Positions 51,655 through 61,011 of a stretch of DNA of 64,000 nt are shown in pieces. Each line of letters begins with the position of its first letter. Within the stretch, counting starts at the first letter, position 1. The notes beneath the pieces are model-generated. The model ran no database searches. It saw only the letters and a list, made by a program, of their open reading frames with translations, and was not told where the DNA came from. Position numbers and translations under genes: made by a program. The stretch is from Kitasatospora aureofaciens (GTDB lineage: Bacteria > Actinomycetota > Actinomycetes > Streptomycetales > Streptomycetaceae): assembly GCA_000720845.1 (NCBI GenBank), contig JODU01000012.1:248001-312000 (forward strand), read 5' to 3'.

Positions 51655-53325
51655 ATGAGCTCCACTCCCCCCGTACGCCGACTGCGCCTGGGCCTGCCGC
51701 GGCGGGTGTTCTCACAGGTGCTGCTGATGCAGCTGGCGATCGCCGCGGGCGTCGCCGTGCTCGCGACCGGGCTGTTCCTGGCGCCGCTCGGCGACCAGCT
51801 GGACGACCAGGCGATGCGCCGGGCGCTGGCGATCGCGCAGACCACCGCGCAGCAGCCGCAGGTCGCACGGGACCTGCGGACCACCCGGCCGACGGCGACC
51901 GGCCCGGTGCAGCGGGAGGCGGAACGGGTCCGCGAGGCCACCCAGGCGGAGTACGTCGTCGTGATGGACCGCGAGGGCGTGCGCTGGTCGCACACCGACC
52001 CGCGGCGGATCGGCCAGGTCGTCTCGACCGACCCCGGGCAGGCCCTGTCCGGCCACGAGGTCATGGAGATCGACAACGGCACCCTGGGCCGTTCCGCCCG
52101 CGGCAAGGTGCCGTTGCGCGACAGCGACGGGGAGATCGTCGGTGCGGTCTCGGTGGGCATCGCGTACGACAGCGTCCGGGCGCGGCTGATCCACGCCATC
52201 CCCGGCCTGTTCGCGTACGCCGGTGGCGCGCTGGCCGTCGGCGCCCTGGCCTCCTGGATCATCTCGCGCCGGGTGCAGCGGCAGACCCGGGACCTCGCCT
52301 TCTCGGACATCGCGGGGCTGCTGGCGGAGCGCGAGGCCATGCTGCACGGCATCCGGGAGGGCGTCGTCGCCGTCGACCGCGGCGGCCGGGTGCGCCTGCT
52401 CAACGACGAGGCGCAGCGCCTGCTGGGCATCGGCGGCGAGGCCGTCGGCCGCTCCCCCGACGAGGCGCTCGGGGCCGGGCGCACGGCCGACGTCCTGGCC
52501 GGCCGGGTGACGGGCACCGACCTGCTGACCGTGCGCGGCCAGCGGGTCCTGGTCGCCAACCGGATGCCCACCGACGACGGCGGGGCCGTCGCCACGCTGC
52601 GCGACCGCACCGAGCTGGAGCAGCTCGGCCGGGAGCTGGACTCCACACGGGGCCTGATCGACGCGCTGCGCGCGCAGGACCACGAGCACGCCAACCGCAT
52701 GCACACCCTGCTGGGGCTGCTCGAACTGGAGATGTACGACGACGCCGTGGAGTTCGTCGGCGAGGTGGTCGGCGACCACCGGGTCACCGCGGAGCAGATC
52801 ACGGAGCGGATCCAGGACCCGCTTCTCGCCGCCCTGCTGGTCGGCAAGGCCACGGTCGCGGCCGAGCGCGGAGTCGCCCTGTGGGTCTCGGACCGGACCC
52901 GGCTGCCGGACCGGCTGGTCGATCCCCGAGGGCTCGTGACGATCGTCGGCAACCTGGTCGACAACGCCCTCGACGCCGCCGCGGGGACGCCCCACGCGCG
53001 CGTGGAGGTCGAACTGCGTGCCGAGGGGCGCGCCGCCACGCTCACCGTGCGCGACACGGGCCCCGGGATTCCGGCGGACCACCGGGAACTGGTGTTCACC
53101 CCGGGCTGGTCCACCAAGGAGCCGCCGGCCCACCGCGGGCGCGGCATCGGCCTGTCGCTGGTGCGTCGCCTGGCCGAACGGCAGGGCGGCAGCGCGACCG
53201 TCTCGGAGGCGTACGGCGGGGGCGCGGAGTTCGTCGTCGTCCTCCCGGAGGCACTGGCCGAACCGGCCCCCGAACCCGCCCTCACCGCCCCCGTGACCAC
53301 CGCCGCCGAGGAGGAGTCCCGATGA
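51655..53325 (+). CDS. sensor histidine kinase of the CitA/DcuS family
   Basis: About 557 residues. TM1 (VFSQVLLMQLAIAAGVAVLA), a periplasmic-type sensor (about 40-180, single Cache/PASp with YVVVMDREGVRWSHTDPRRI, GQALSGHEV and GEIVGAVSVGI), TM2 (LFAYAGGALAVGALASWIIS), a cytoplasmic PAS domain, then a CitA-type H-box RAQDHEHANRMHTLLGLLEL and HATPase with NLVDNALDAA, DTGPGIP and GRGIGLSLV. Family members bind C4- or tricarboxylates. ATG 51655 follows a TACCGT hexamer by seven bases (leaderless); ATG 51649 is an alternative. It overlaps the regulator gene (ATGA). Confidence 0.9.
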   Translation: MSSTPPVRRLRLGLPRRVFSQVLLMQLAIAAGVAVLATGLFLAPLGDQLDDQAMRRALAIAQTTAQQPQVARDLRTTRPTATGPVQREAERVREATQAEYVVVMDREGVRWSHTDPRRIGQVVSTDPGQALSGHEVMEIDNGTLGRSARGKVPLRDSDGEIVGAVSVGIAYDSVRARLIHAIPGLFAYAGGALAVGALASWIISRRVQRQTRDLAFSDIAGLLAEREAMLHGIREGVVAVDRGGRVRLLNDEAQRLLGIGGEAVGRSPDEALGAGRTADVLAGRVTGTDLLTVRGQRVLVANRMPTDDGGAVATLRDRTELEQLGRELDSTRGLIDALRAQDHEHANRMHTLLGLLELEMYDDAVEFVGEVVGDHRVTAEQITERIQDPLLAALLVGKATVAAERGVALWVSDRTRLPDRLVDPRGLVTIVGNLVDNALDAAAGTPHARVEVELRAEGRAATLTVRDTGPGIPADHRELVFTPGWSTKEPPAHRGRGIGLSLVRRLAERQGGSATVSEAYGGGAEFVVVLPEALAEPAPEPALTAPVTTAAEEESR

Positions 53326-54002
53326 TCGAGGTCCTGGTCGTGGACGACGACACGCGCGTCGCGCGCGTCAACGCCGCGTACGTCGAGAAGGTGCCGGGCT
53401 TCCACGTCGCCGGTGAGGCATACAGCGCGCTGGAGGCACTGGACGCGGTGGACAGGCTGCCCCGCCTCGACCTGATCCTGCTGGACCACTACCTGCCCGA
53501 CCGGACCGGTCTGGAGGTCGTCCAGGAGATGCGCCGACGGGGACGCCAGACCGACGTGATCATGGTGACGGCCGCCCGGGACGTGTCGACCGTGCAGGCG
53601 GCGATGCGCCAGGGTGCGCTCCAGTACCTGGTGAAACCGTTCGCCTTCGCCGGTCTGCGCGCCAAACTGGAGGCGTACGCCGAACTGCGCCGCACCCTCG
53701 ACGGGGGCGGTGAGGCGGAACAGGCCGAGGTCGACCGCATCTTCGGCGCCCTGTCGGCCCCCTCCGAACCCGGGCTGCCCAAGGGCCACTCCCCCACCAC
53801 CGCCGAGTTGGTACGCCAGTGTCTGCTGAAGGCCGACGGGCCGCTGTCCGCCCAGGAGATCGCCGAACGGACCGGTGTGAGCCGCCAGACCGCGCAGCGC
53901 TATCTGAAGCTGCTGGAACGCACCGGACGGGCCGTCCTGACACTCAAGTACGGCGAGGCCGGCCGCCCCGAGCACCGTTACGCGTGGGCGACCCGAGCCT
54001 GA
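53322..54002 (+). CDS. response regulator of the CitB/DcuR family
   Basis: 226 residues. Receiver domain MIEVLVVDDDTRVARVNAAY with phospho-acceptor Asp55 (LILLDHYLPDRTG) and Lys in YLVKPFAFAGLRAK. The C-terminal HTH differs from OmpR/NarL types: PLSAQEIAERTGVSRQTAQR and YLKLLERTGRAVLTLKYGEA, the CitB/DctR pattern. ATG 53322 overlaps the kinase TGA, so it is translationally coupled. It converges on the symporter gene at 54048, a candidate target. Confidence 0.9.
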   Translation: MIEVLVVDDDTRVARVNAAYVEKVPGFHVAGEAYSALEALDAVDRLPRLDLILLDHYLPDRTGLEVVQEMRRRGRQTDVIMVTAARDVSTVQAAMRQGALQYLVKPFAFAGLRAKLEAYAELRRTLDGGGEAEQAEVDRIFGALSAPSEPGLPKGHSPTTAELVRQCLLKADGPLSAQEIAERTGVSRQTAQRYLKLLERTGRAVLTLKYGEAGRPEHRYAWATRA

Positions 54003-54047
54003 CACGGCCACCGGACGCCGGGGCCCGGGCGGGGGCCGGCCCCCTGC

Positions 54048-55640
54048 CTAGACTGCCCCCGCCCCGGTCAGCGACCGCACCTCGGCCTCGGCGTGCTTGG
54101 CCTCGTCCGGTTCCTCCGGCGAGGTGACCGTGCCCAGCCAGCCCGCGAGGAAGCCCAGCGGGACCGAGACGAGCCCCGGGTTCTGCAGCGGGAAGTACCG
54201 GAAGTCGAGGCCCGGGAAGAGGGATTGCGGGCTGCCGGACACGACCGGTGACAGCAGCACCAGCACCACGGACGGCACCAGTCCGCCGTAGACCGCCCAC
54301 ACCGCGCCGCGCGTGGTGAAGCCGCGCCAGAACAGCGAGTAGAGCAGCACCGGCAGGTTGGCGGAGGCGGCCACGGCGAAGGCGAGGCCCACCAGGAAGG
54401 CGACGTTGAGGTCGCGGGCGAATAGACCGAGGCCGATCGCGACGGCGCCGATGCCGACGGCGGCGACCCGCGCCACGGCGACCTCGCTGCGCGGCTTGGA
54501 GTGCCGGCGCCGCAAGGACGCGTACAGGTCGTGGGCCACGGACGCCGAGGACGCCAGGGTGATGCCGGCCACCACCGCGAGGATGGTGGCGAACGCGACG
54601 GCGGCGACGACCGCGAACAGGACCGTACCGCCGGTGGACTGCGCGCCGCCGCCCAGGTCGAGGGCGAGCAGCGGCACCGCCGTGTTCCCGGCCGCGTTGG
54701 ACGCGCGTACGGTGTCCGGGCCGACCAGGGCGGCGGCACCGAACCCGAGCACGATCGTCATCAGGTAGAAGCCGCCGATGAGACCGATCGACCACACCAC
54801 GGACCGCCTCGCCGCCCGGGCGGTGGGCACGGTGTAGAAGCGGGACAGGATGTGCGGCAGCCCGGCCGTGCCCAGGACCAGGGCGAGCCCCAGGCTGATG
54901 AAGTCGAAGCGGGAGACCCAGTCCCCGCCGTACGCCAGGCCGGGCGCGAGGAACGACTCACCGTGGCCGCTGCGCTCGGCCGCCGTGCGCAGCAGCCGGT
55001 CGACGTCGCCGTGGAAGCGCACCAGGACGAGCGTGGTCAGCGCCACGGTGCCGCCGAGCAGCAGCACCGCCTTCACGATCTGGATCCAGGTGGTGGCGCG
55101 CATCCCGCCCAGCGACACGTAGATCACCATGAGGGCACCGACGCCGATGACCGTCCACGTGCGCGCCGCCTCGCTCGTCCCGCCCAGCAGCAGCGCGACC
55201 AGGCTGCCCGCACCCACCATCTGCGCCACCAGGTACAAGACGGAGACGGTGACCGAGGAGGTGCCCGCGGCGATCCTGACCGGCCGCTCCCTCATCCGGG
55301 CGGCGACCACGTCGGCGAGGGTGAACCGCCCGCAGTTGCGGACCAGTTCGGCGACGAGGAACAGGACCACGAGCCACGCCACCAGGAAACCCACCGAGTA
55401 GAGCATGCCGTCGTAGCCGTAGAGCGCGATGAGCCCCGAGATGCCGAGGAAGGACGCGGCCGACATGTAGTCGCCGGAGATGGCAAAACCATTCTCCATC
55501 GGCGAGAAGAGGCGGCCGCCCGCGTAGAACTCCTCCGCGGACCCCTGCCGGTGGCGGCCCACCCAGGTGGTGATCCCGAGTGTGACCGCGACGAACGTGC
55601 TGAACAGCAGCAGGGCCAGCGTCTGATGGTCGCCGGTCAC
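54048..55640 (-). CDS. sodium:solute symporter, ActP/MctC-type monocarboxylate transporter
   Basis: 530 residues, about 13 hydrophobic helices. The SSS signature region is present: YAGGRLFSPMENGFAISGDY-MSAASFLGISGL, GFLVAWLVVLFLVAELVRN, TAGLPHILSRFYTVPTARAA and GLAFAVAASANLPVLLYSLF. The SPxxNGFAIAGDYMSAASFLG motif is that of acetate/pyruvate-type (ActP, MctC) permeases. GTG 55640 overlaps the DUF485 gene stop (GTGA), as in actP operons. Carboxylate uptake would link it to the citrate synthases and CitAB-like system (inference). Confidence 0.9.
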   Translation of the reverse strand: MTGDHQTLALLLFSTFVAVTLGITTWVGRHRQGSAEEFYAGGRLFSPMENGFAISGDYMSAASFLGISGLIALYGYDGMLYSVGFLVAWLVVLFLVAELVRNCGRFTLADVVAARMRERPVRIAAGTSSVTVSVLYLVAQMVGAGSLVALLLGGTSEAARTWTVIGVGALMVIYVSLGGMRATTWIQIVKAVLLLGGTVALTTLVLVRFHGDVDRLLRTAAERSGHGESFLAPGLAYGGDWVSRFDFISLGLALVLGTAGLPHILSRFYTVPTARAARRSVVWSIGLIGGFYLMTIVLGFGAAALVGPDTVRASNAAGNTAVPLLALDLGGGAQSTGGTVLFAVVAAVAFATILAVVAGITLASSASVAHDLYASLRRRHSKPRSEVAVARVAAVGIGAVAIGLGLFARDLNVAFLVGLAFAVAASANLPVLLYSLFWRGFTTRGAVWAVYGGLVPSVVLVLLSPVVSGSPQSLFPGLDFRYFPLQNPGLVSVPLGFLAGWLGTVTSPEEPDEAKHAEAEVRSLTGAGAV

Positions 55641-56215
55641 GACGCACCACCCCGTGCCCCGCGCGTCAGCTCCTGGGTGTCCCAGCGCAGTTCGAGCGCG
55701 GCCCGGTCCCTGCGCAGCCGGGCGTGCCGGGCGTAGGCCCAGGTGAGCAGGAACGTGGTGAGGAACTGACCCAGCCCGGCGACCATCGCCACGTTCACCG
55801 CTCCGGCCACCGGTCGGGCCATCAGGGAGGGTGCGGACGTGGCGGTCACCACGTAGGCGACGTACCAGAGGAAGAAGGCGGCGACGGCCGGCATCACGAA
55901 CCGCCGGTACCGGCTGCGGACCTCCTGGAAGGCCGCGCTGCGCTGCACCTCCAGGTACACGTCGGCCGCGGCCCGGGACGGCACGGTCGGGGCGTCCCGG
56001 CGCATCGGCGGCACCGCCGGCCCGGTGGCTCCGGGACCGGCCGACTCGCCCCAGCCGGAGGCGAGGGCGTCGTACCAGGGGTCGTCGTACCGCGGATCCT
56101 CGTACGGTGCGCCGGGGGCCGTCTCGACGTAGGCCCTGCCCGGCACCGCGCGGTGGTTGGCCGCGCTTTCGGGACCGCCCCCGGCACCGCGGGACCGATC
56201 GTTGCTTGACTGCAT
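55637..56215 (-). CDS. DUF485 family membrane protein
   Basis: 192 residues. A long hydrophilic N-terminus (about 80 residues, Pro/Tyr-rich, with the EDPRYDDPWYDALAS segment) leads into the DUF485 domain: YLEVQRSAAFQEVRSRYRRF, then two membrane helices (VMPAVAAFFLWYVAYVVTAT and VNVAMVAGLGQFLTTFLLTW) and YARHARLRRDRAALELR. DUF485 proteins (YjcH type) are small partners of ActP-like symporters; the four-base overlap with the symporter supports this. ATG 56215 has little Shine-Dalgarno character. Confidence 0.88.
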   Translation of the reverse strand: MQSSNDRSRGAGGGPESAANHRAVPGRAYVETAPGAPYEDPRYDDPWYDALASGWGESAGPGATGPAVPPMRRDAPTVPSRAAADVYLEVQRSAAFQEVRSRYRRFVMPAVAAFFLWYVAYVVTATSAPSLMARPVAGAVNVAMVAGLGQFLTTFLLTWAYARHARLRRDRAALELRWDTQELTRGARGGAS

Positions 56216-56284
56216 GCCCAAGGATGGACAGAACGGGAAGATCCCCGACTCTCCTTCCCCAGGCACTTCACCCCATCAGGTGAT

Positions 56285-56968
56285 TCATCCCCCTGGTGGC
56301 CGCACCAGCCCCTTCCCGTAGGCGTAACGCACCGCCTGCGCACGGTCCTTGATGCCCGTCTTGGCGAACAGGTTGTTGATGTGGGTCTTCACCGTCGCCG
56401 TGGAGACCTGCAGCCGGCTCGCGATCTGCTGGTTGGTGAGCCCATCGGCGATGAGCACCAGCACCTCGGTCTCCCGGGCGGTGAGACCGTCCGGTGGTTC
56501 GGGCGGTCCCGCGTGCCGCGGCTCGGACTCCGACAGGCGCTCCAGCAGCCGCCGCTGGATGCTCGGGGCCAGCCCCGCGTCTCCGGACAGGACGCCGTGC
56601 ACCGCCCGGACGATCTCCTCCCCGCCCGCGTCCTTGGTGAGGTAGCCGCGCGCCCCCGCCCGCAACGCGGGGAACACCGACTCGTCGTCCGCGTACGTCG
56701 TGAGCACGACGACCTGCGTCCCCGGGTGTTCGGACCGGATCCGGCGGGTGGCCTCCACCCCGTCGCACCTGGGCATGCGCAGATCCATCAGCACCACGTC
56801 CGGCGCGAGTTCGGCGACCTGCCGGACCGCCTCCTCGCCGTCACCGGCGGCGCCCACGACCTCGACACCGGGCAGGAGCCCGAGCAGCATCACGATCCCC
56901 TCCCGCACGACGGTCTGATCGTCCACGACCACCACCCGCGCGGGCCTTTCCCCGTGCTCCTGCGTCAT
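56285..56968 (-). CDS. NarL/FixJ-family response regulator
   Basis: 227 residues. Receiver: ARVVVVDDQTVVREGIVMLL, Asp62 in VVLMDLRMPRCDG, Lys in YLTKDAGGEEI. LuxR/GerE HTH at the C-terminus: GLTARETEVLVLIADGLTNQ-QIASRLQVSTATVKTHINNL. Its ATG overlaps the kinase TGA by four bases. It is the last gene of a three-gene operon (membrane protein, kinase, regulator). Target unknown. Confidence 0.9.
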   Translation of the reverse strand: MTQEHGERPARVVVVDDQTVVREGIVMLLGLLPGVEVVGAAGDGEEAVRQVAELAPDVVLMDLRMPRCDGVEATRRIRSEHPGTQVVVLTTYADDESVFPALRAGARGYLTKDAGGEEIVRAVHGVLSGDAGLAPSIQRRLLERLSESEPRHAGPPEPPDGLTARETEVLVLIADGLTNQQIASRLQVSTATVKTHINNLFAKTGIKDRAQAVRYAYGKGLVRPPGG

Positions 56969-58119
56969 ACGGGCACCTTCAACGTCACCACGAACCCCTC
57001 CTCGCCCGGCCCTGTCCGCAGCGAGCCGCCCAGCAACTCGGCACGCTCCCGCATGCCCAGCAGACCGTACCCACCTGCGCTGCCGGTGACTTCGCGGGAC
57101 GGGCCTCCCGAGTCCCGTACGTCCAGCGTCACTTCGTGGGCGCCGTAGTCCAGCCGCACCCGCACACCGGCGCCGGGGGCGTGCCTGCGGGCGTTCGTCA
57201 GCGCCTCCTGGGCCACTCTGCGCACGGCCTGCGACGCCTCGGCCGGCAGCGGTCTGCGTTCCCCCGTAATGGTGACCTCCGCGGCGCCCTCCGCCGTCTC
57301 GACGAGCTGGGCCAGGAAGTCCTCCAGCGGCGTCAGGTCGCCCCGCAGCGCGGACAGCGCCTGCCGGGTCTCGGCGAGTCCGTCGCGGGCCATCCCCCGT
57401 GCCGCCACCACCCGGTCCAGGATCTGCTGCCGGTCCGCGTCCCGCTCGATCAGCAGCCGGGCCGCCTCCAGGTGCACCATCTGCGCCGAGAGGCTGTGCG
57501 CCAGCACGTCGTGGATCTCCCGGGCGATACGGGCCCGCTCCGCGAGGGCCGCGGACTCCGCCTCGGCCGCCCGAGCGGCCCGCTCCTGAGCCAGCAGCCG
57601 CTGCGCGCTCCCCCGTGCCTCGGCGTCGAGTCGCAGGACGTATCCGGCCAGTGCCAGTCCGCCCGCCGTCGCCGCCGTGGTCAGCCATGCGTCGTCGCTG
57701 ACGGCGGCGTAGGAGGCCAGCGCGACCGAGGCCACGGGCAGCGCGGCGGCGACGGGCAGCCGTTCGAGGGCCACGACGGCACAGCCGCACCAGATGACCA
57801 GTGCGGGGACTGTGAAGCCGACGGACCGGGCGGCCACCGCGATCGCGAGCAGCACGGCGACGAGTGCCAGGGACGGCCACAACCGGTGCGCGAGCGTGGT
57901 CCGGAAGAAGGCCCAAGCCGCGCACACGGCGCCCATCAGGCCGACGGCCGCCGCGACCGAGCCCCATCCGTGCAGACGGCTGCTCGTGAACGCGCCCCAC
58001 AGCAGCATCCCGAACACCAGCAGCCGCACCGCCAGGGCGAGCAGCCGGCGGGGCCGCGAGACGCTCTCGGGCAGGAGCGCCTCCCTGGAAGGCCACCTCG
58101 TCCAGACGTTCTCCGTCAC
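56965..58119 (-). CDS. NarL-type partner sensor histidine kinase (HisKA_3)
   Basis: 384 residues. About five or six short membrane helices (residues 25-165) without a large extracellular loop, then the HisKA_3 dimerisation box ARIAREIHDVLAHSLSAQMV and a HATPase domain with RRVAQEALTNARRHAPGAGV, DVRDSGGP and GGYGLLGMRERAELLGGSL. It probably senses a signal in or near the membrane. GTG start overlaps the preceding membrane-protein stop (GTGA), and the ATG of the regulator overlaps its own stop. Confidence 0.9.
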   Translation of the reverse strand: MTENVWTRWPSREALLPESVSRPRRLLALAVRLLVFGMLLWGAFTSSRLHGWGSVAAAVGLMGAVCAAWAFFRTTLAHRLWPSLALVAVLLAIAVAARSVGFTVPALVIWCGCAVVALERLPVAAALPVASVALASYAAVSDDAWLTTAATAGGLALAGYVLRLDAEARGSAQRLLAQERAARAAEAESAALAERARIAREIHDVLAHSLSAQMVHLEAARLLIERDADRQQILDRVVAARGMARDGLAETRQALSALRGDLTPLEDFLAQLVETAEGAAEVTITGERRPLPAEASQAVRRVAQEALTNARRHAPGAGVRVRLDYGAHEVTLDVRDSGGPSREVTGSAGGYGLLGMRERAELLGGSLRTGPGEEGFVVTLKVPV

Positions 58120-58640
58120 GCGGGCTCCTTCCAGGTGGGCCGGGCCACGGCGTCACGGTACGCGGCACCGGGTGCTCGGGAAGGGCGCGGGGCCTGAACG
58201 CGCCAGGCCAGGACGCCGGACCGGACCAGCAGGGTCGCCGCGAGGGCGAGCAGCAGGGCGGAGCCGTCCTGCCGCACCCCCAGGACGGCACCGACCCCGT
58301 AGAGGCCGACGCGCAGCGCGATGCCGGCGACCCACACCGCGACGCTCGCCCGGGTGCCCCTGCTCCACACGGCGCCGTCCGCCTCGGCCCATATCCGGGT
58401 GGTCCAGGCCCAGCCGGCCCCGGTGGCCAGGCCGACGATCATCTCGGCGGCGAGCAGCAGCACCGCGGCCGTCCGGTGATGGGCGTCGATCATGCCCGGT
58501 TCACGCAGCGCGACGATGCCCAGTACCAGGGGCAGCACCCACCAGCGTCGGCCGGTGTCGATCCGGCTCGGGCGGAACTGCCGGGTGATCACCAGGCCGA
58601 TCACCGCCGTGACGACCAACGCGTCCAGGAGCCCGGACAT
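58116..58640 (-). CDS. CcdC/DUF1453-like integral membrane protein
   Basis: 174 residues, mostly hydrophobic: about four helices (LLDALVVTAVIGLVITRQFR, RWWVLPLVLGIVALREPGMI, TAAVLLLAAEMIVGLATGAG, SVAVWVAGIALRVGLYGVGA). The layout is that of CcdC/DUF1453-type proteins that accompany NarL-type two-component systems in Streptomyces. GGAGG lies four bases before ATG 58640 (a second ATG three bases upstream is too close). Overlaps the kinase (GTGA), so probably a partner or sensor accessory of it. Confidence 0.8.
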   Translation of the reverse strand: MSGLLDALVVTAVIGLVITRQFRPSRIDTGRRWWVLPLVLGIVALREPGMIDAHHRTAAVLLLAAEMIVGLATGAGWAWTTRIWAEADGAVWSRGTRASVAVWVAGIALRVGLYGVGAVLGVRQDGSALLLALAATLLVRSGVLAWRVQAPRPSRAPGAAYRDAVARPTWKEPA

Positions 58641-58839
58641 CATGCCTCCGTGAGCGGAAGAAGGGTGATGCCGGCGGCGCTCCCGCCGACGACTTCGACG
58701 CTACGGAACGTACGAGGTCACGGGATCGGAGCCCGGGTGGATCATGGGTGGAGCCGCGCTCGGCGGGACGCTCCACCCAGGGGTGGAGACGGCGACGGGC
58801 CCGGGCGGCGGCGTGGGACGCGGGCCGCACATGCGGCGG

Positions 58840-58870
58840 ACCGGGCCCGGTTCTCGCTCCCGGGCCCGGT
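58840..58870 (-). terminator. intrinsic terminator of parE
   Basis: Perfect arms ACCGGGCCCGG and CCGGGCCCGGT around a nine-base loop, 18 bp beyond the parE stop codon. Confidence 0.8.
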
Positions 58871-58887
58871 CCGTCGACTGAGTGTGG

Positions 58888-61011
58888 TCACGCGTCGATG
58901 CGCGACCGGTCCAGCGTCGCCGCCGAGCTGGAGATGAACTCCTTGCGGGGTGCGACGTCGTTGCCCATCAGCAGGTCGAAGACCTGCTCGGCGGAGTCCA
59001 GGTCGGTCAGGTTGATCCGGCGCAGGGTGCGGCGGCGCGGGTCCATGGTGGTCTCCGCCAGCTGGTCGGCGTCCATCTCGCCCAGGCCCTTGTAGCGCTG
59101 GATGGAGTCCTTGTACCGGATGTTCTTGCTCTGGAACTCCATGAGCCTGTCGCGAAGCTCACGGTCCGAGTACGTGTAGACGTACTTGTCCTGGCCCTTC
59201 TTCGGCTGGACCAGCTCGATGCGGTGCAGCGGGGGCACCGCGGCGAACACCCGGCCGGCCTCGACCATGGGCCGCATGTAGCGGTGGAAGAGGGTCAGCA
59301 GCAGGGTGCGGATGTGGGAGCCGTCCACGTCGGCGTCGGTCATCATGATGATCTTGCCGTAGCGGGCCGCGTCGATGTCGAAGGTGCGGCCCGAACCCGC
59401 CCCTATGACCTGGATGATCGCCCCGCACTCGGCGTTCTTCAGCATGTCGGTGACGGACGACTTCTGGACGTTGAGGATCTTGCCCCGGATCGGCAGCAGC
59501 GCCTGGAACTCGGAGTTGCGGGCGAGCTTGGCCGTGCCCAGCGCGGAGTCGCCCTCGACGATGAACAGCTCACTGCGGTCGACGTCGTCGCTGCGGCAGT
59601 CCGCGAGCTTCGCGGGCAGTGACGACGACTCCAGGGCCGTCTTGCGACGCTGGGCGTCCTTGTGCTGGCGTGCGGCGATACGGGTACGGGCCGCGGCGAC
59701 GGCCTTCTCCATGACCACCCGCGCCTGCTGGGCCGCGTCGCGCTTGGTCGAGGTCAGGAACGCCTTCAGTTCCTTGGTGATCACGTTGTTCACGATCCGG
59801 CGGGCCGCCGAGGTGCCGAGGACCTCCTTGGTCTGGCCCTCGAACTGCGGCTCGGCGAGCCGGACGGTGACGACCGCCGTCAGGCCCTCCAGGGCGTCGT
59901 CCTTGACGATGTCGTCCTCGGCGACGCGCAGCATCTTCTTGGTGCGCAGCACCTCGTTCATCGTCTTGGCCACCGCCTGCTCGAAGCCGGCGACGTGGGT
60001 GCCGCCCTTGGGCGTGGCGATGATGTTGACGAACGACCTGACCGTGGTGTCGTAACCGGTGCCCCAGCGCATCGCGACGTCGACGCCCAGGTCACGGGTG
60101 ACCTCCGTCGGTGTCATCTGACCGTCCTCGTCCAGCACGGGGACCGTCTCCTTGAAGCTGCCCTGCCCGCTGAAGCGGAGGGTGTCGCAGACGGGCCGGT
60201 CACTGGCCAGGTACTCGCAGAACTCACTGATGCCGCCGTCGAAGCGGAACGACTCCTCGCCCTTGCTGCCGCCGTCACCGAGACCGAACTCGTCCCGCAC
60301 CACAATGGTCAGCCCGGGCACCAGGAAGGCGGTCTGGCGGGCCCGCTGGTGCAGGGTGTCCAGGGAGAGCTTCGCGTCCCTGAGGAAGATCTGCCGGTCC
60401 GCCCAGTACCGCACACGGGTACCGCGGCGGCTCTTGGGGATCTTCTTGGTCTTGCGCAGCCCGCTCCCGGCGTCGAACTTGGCGTCCGGGCCCGCTCCCG
60501 CGAACGCGCCCGGGACCCCCCGGCGGAAACTGATGGCATGGGTGTGCCCACCGAGGTCGACCTCGATGTCCAGGCGGGCGGACAGGGCGTTCACCACGGA
60601 GGCGCCCACACCGTGCAGACCACCGGAAGCGGCGTAGGCGCCACCGCCGAACTTGCCGCCGGCGTGCAGCTTGGTCATGACGACCTCGACGCCGGACAGG
60701 CCGGTCTTGGGCTCGACGTCGACCGGGATGCCCCGGCCGTTGTCCCGGACCTCCACCGAGGCGTCGTCGTGGAGGATCACCTCGATGTGGTCGCAGTAAC
60801 CGCCCAGGGCCTCGTCGACGGAGTTGTCGATGATCTCCCACAGGCAGTGCATCAGACCGCGGCTGTCGGTGGATCCGATGTACATGCCCGGACGCTTGCG
60901 CACGGCCTCGAGCCCCTCGAGGACGAGCAGGTGCCGCGCGGTGTAGTTGGACCCGTCCCGGTCTGCTCCTGCCAGCAGCGCAGTGGACGGCACGGATGTC
61001 TCGGCGGTCAC
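58888..61011 (-). CDS. parE: DNA topoisomerase IV subunit B
   Basis: 707 residues. ATPase and TOPRIM subunit, partner of ParC. GHKL domain: VRKRPGMYIGSTDSRGLMHC, EIIDNSVDEALGGYCDHIEV (Asn/Glu ATP ligands), VRDNGRGIPV, GGLHGVGASVVNALSARLDI. Transducer: VTVRLAEPQFEGQTKEVLGT. TOPRIM: ELFIVEGDSALGTAKLARNS and MMTDADVDGSHIRTLLLTLF, then the C-terminal IQRYKGLGEMDADQLAETTM. The LHGVGASVVNALS and AEPQFEGQTK forms match the ParE-like paralogue rather than GyrB. GTG 61011 has GAGGAGC eight bases upstream; a longer in-frame ATG lacks one. Confidence 0.93.
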   Translation of the reverse strand: MTAETSVPSTALLAGADRDGSNYTARHLLVLEGLEAVRKRPGMYIGSTDSRGLMHCLWEIIDNSVDEALGGYCDHIEVILHDDASVEVRDNGRGIPVDVEPKTGLSGVEVVMTKLHAGGKFGGGAYAASGGLHGVGASVVNALSARLDIEVDLGGHTHAISFRRGVPGAFAGAGPDAKFDAGSGLRKTKKIPKSRRGTRVRYWADRQIFLRDAKLSLDTLHQRARQTAFLVPGLTIVVRDEFGLGDGGSKGEESFRFDGGISEFCEYLASDRPVCDTLRFSGQGSFKETVPVLDEDGQMTPTEVTRDLGVDVAMRWGTGYDTTVRSFVNIIATPKGGTHVAGFEQAVAKTMNEVLRTKKMLRVAEDDIVKDDALEGLTAVVTVRLAEPQFEGQTKEVLGTSAARRIVNNVITKELKAFLTSTKRDAAQQARVVMEKAVAAARTRIAARQHKDAQRRKTALESSSLPAKLADCRSDDVDRSELFIVEGDSALGTAKLARNSEFQALLPIRGKILNVQKSSVTDMLKNAECGAIIQVIGAGSGRTFDIDAARYGKIIMMTDADVDGSHIRTLLLTLFHRYMRPMVEAGRVFAAVPPLHRIELVQPKKGQDKYVYTYSDRELRDRLMEFQSKNIRYKDSIQRYKGLGEMDADQLAETTMDPRRRTLRRINLTDLDSAEQVFDLLMGNDVAPRKEFISSSAATLDRSRIDA

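Noticed and set aside
54032..54045. GGGGGCCGGCCCCC palindrome between the CitB-type regulator and symporter genes as a terminator
   Set aside because: It has no loop and no T-tract; it may help termination, but the evidence was too weak to list.
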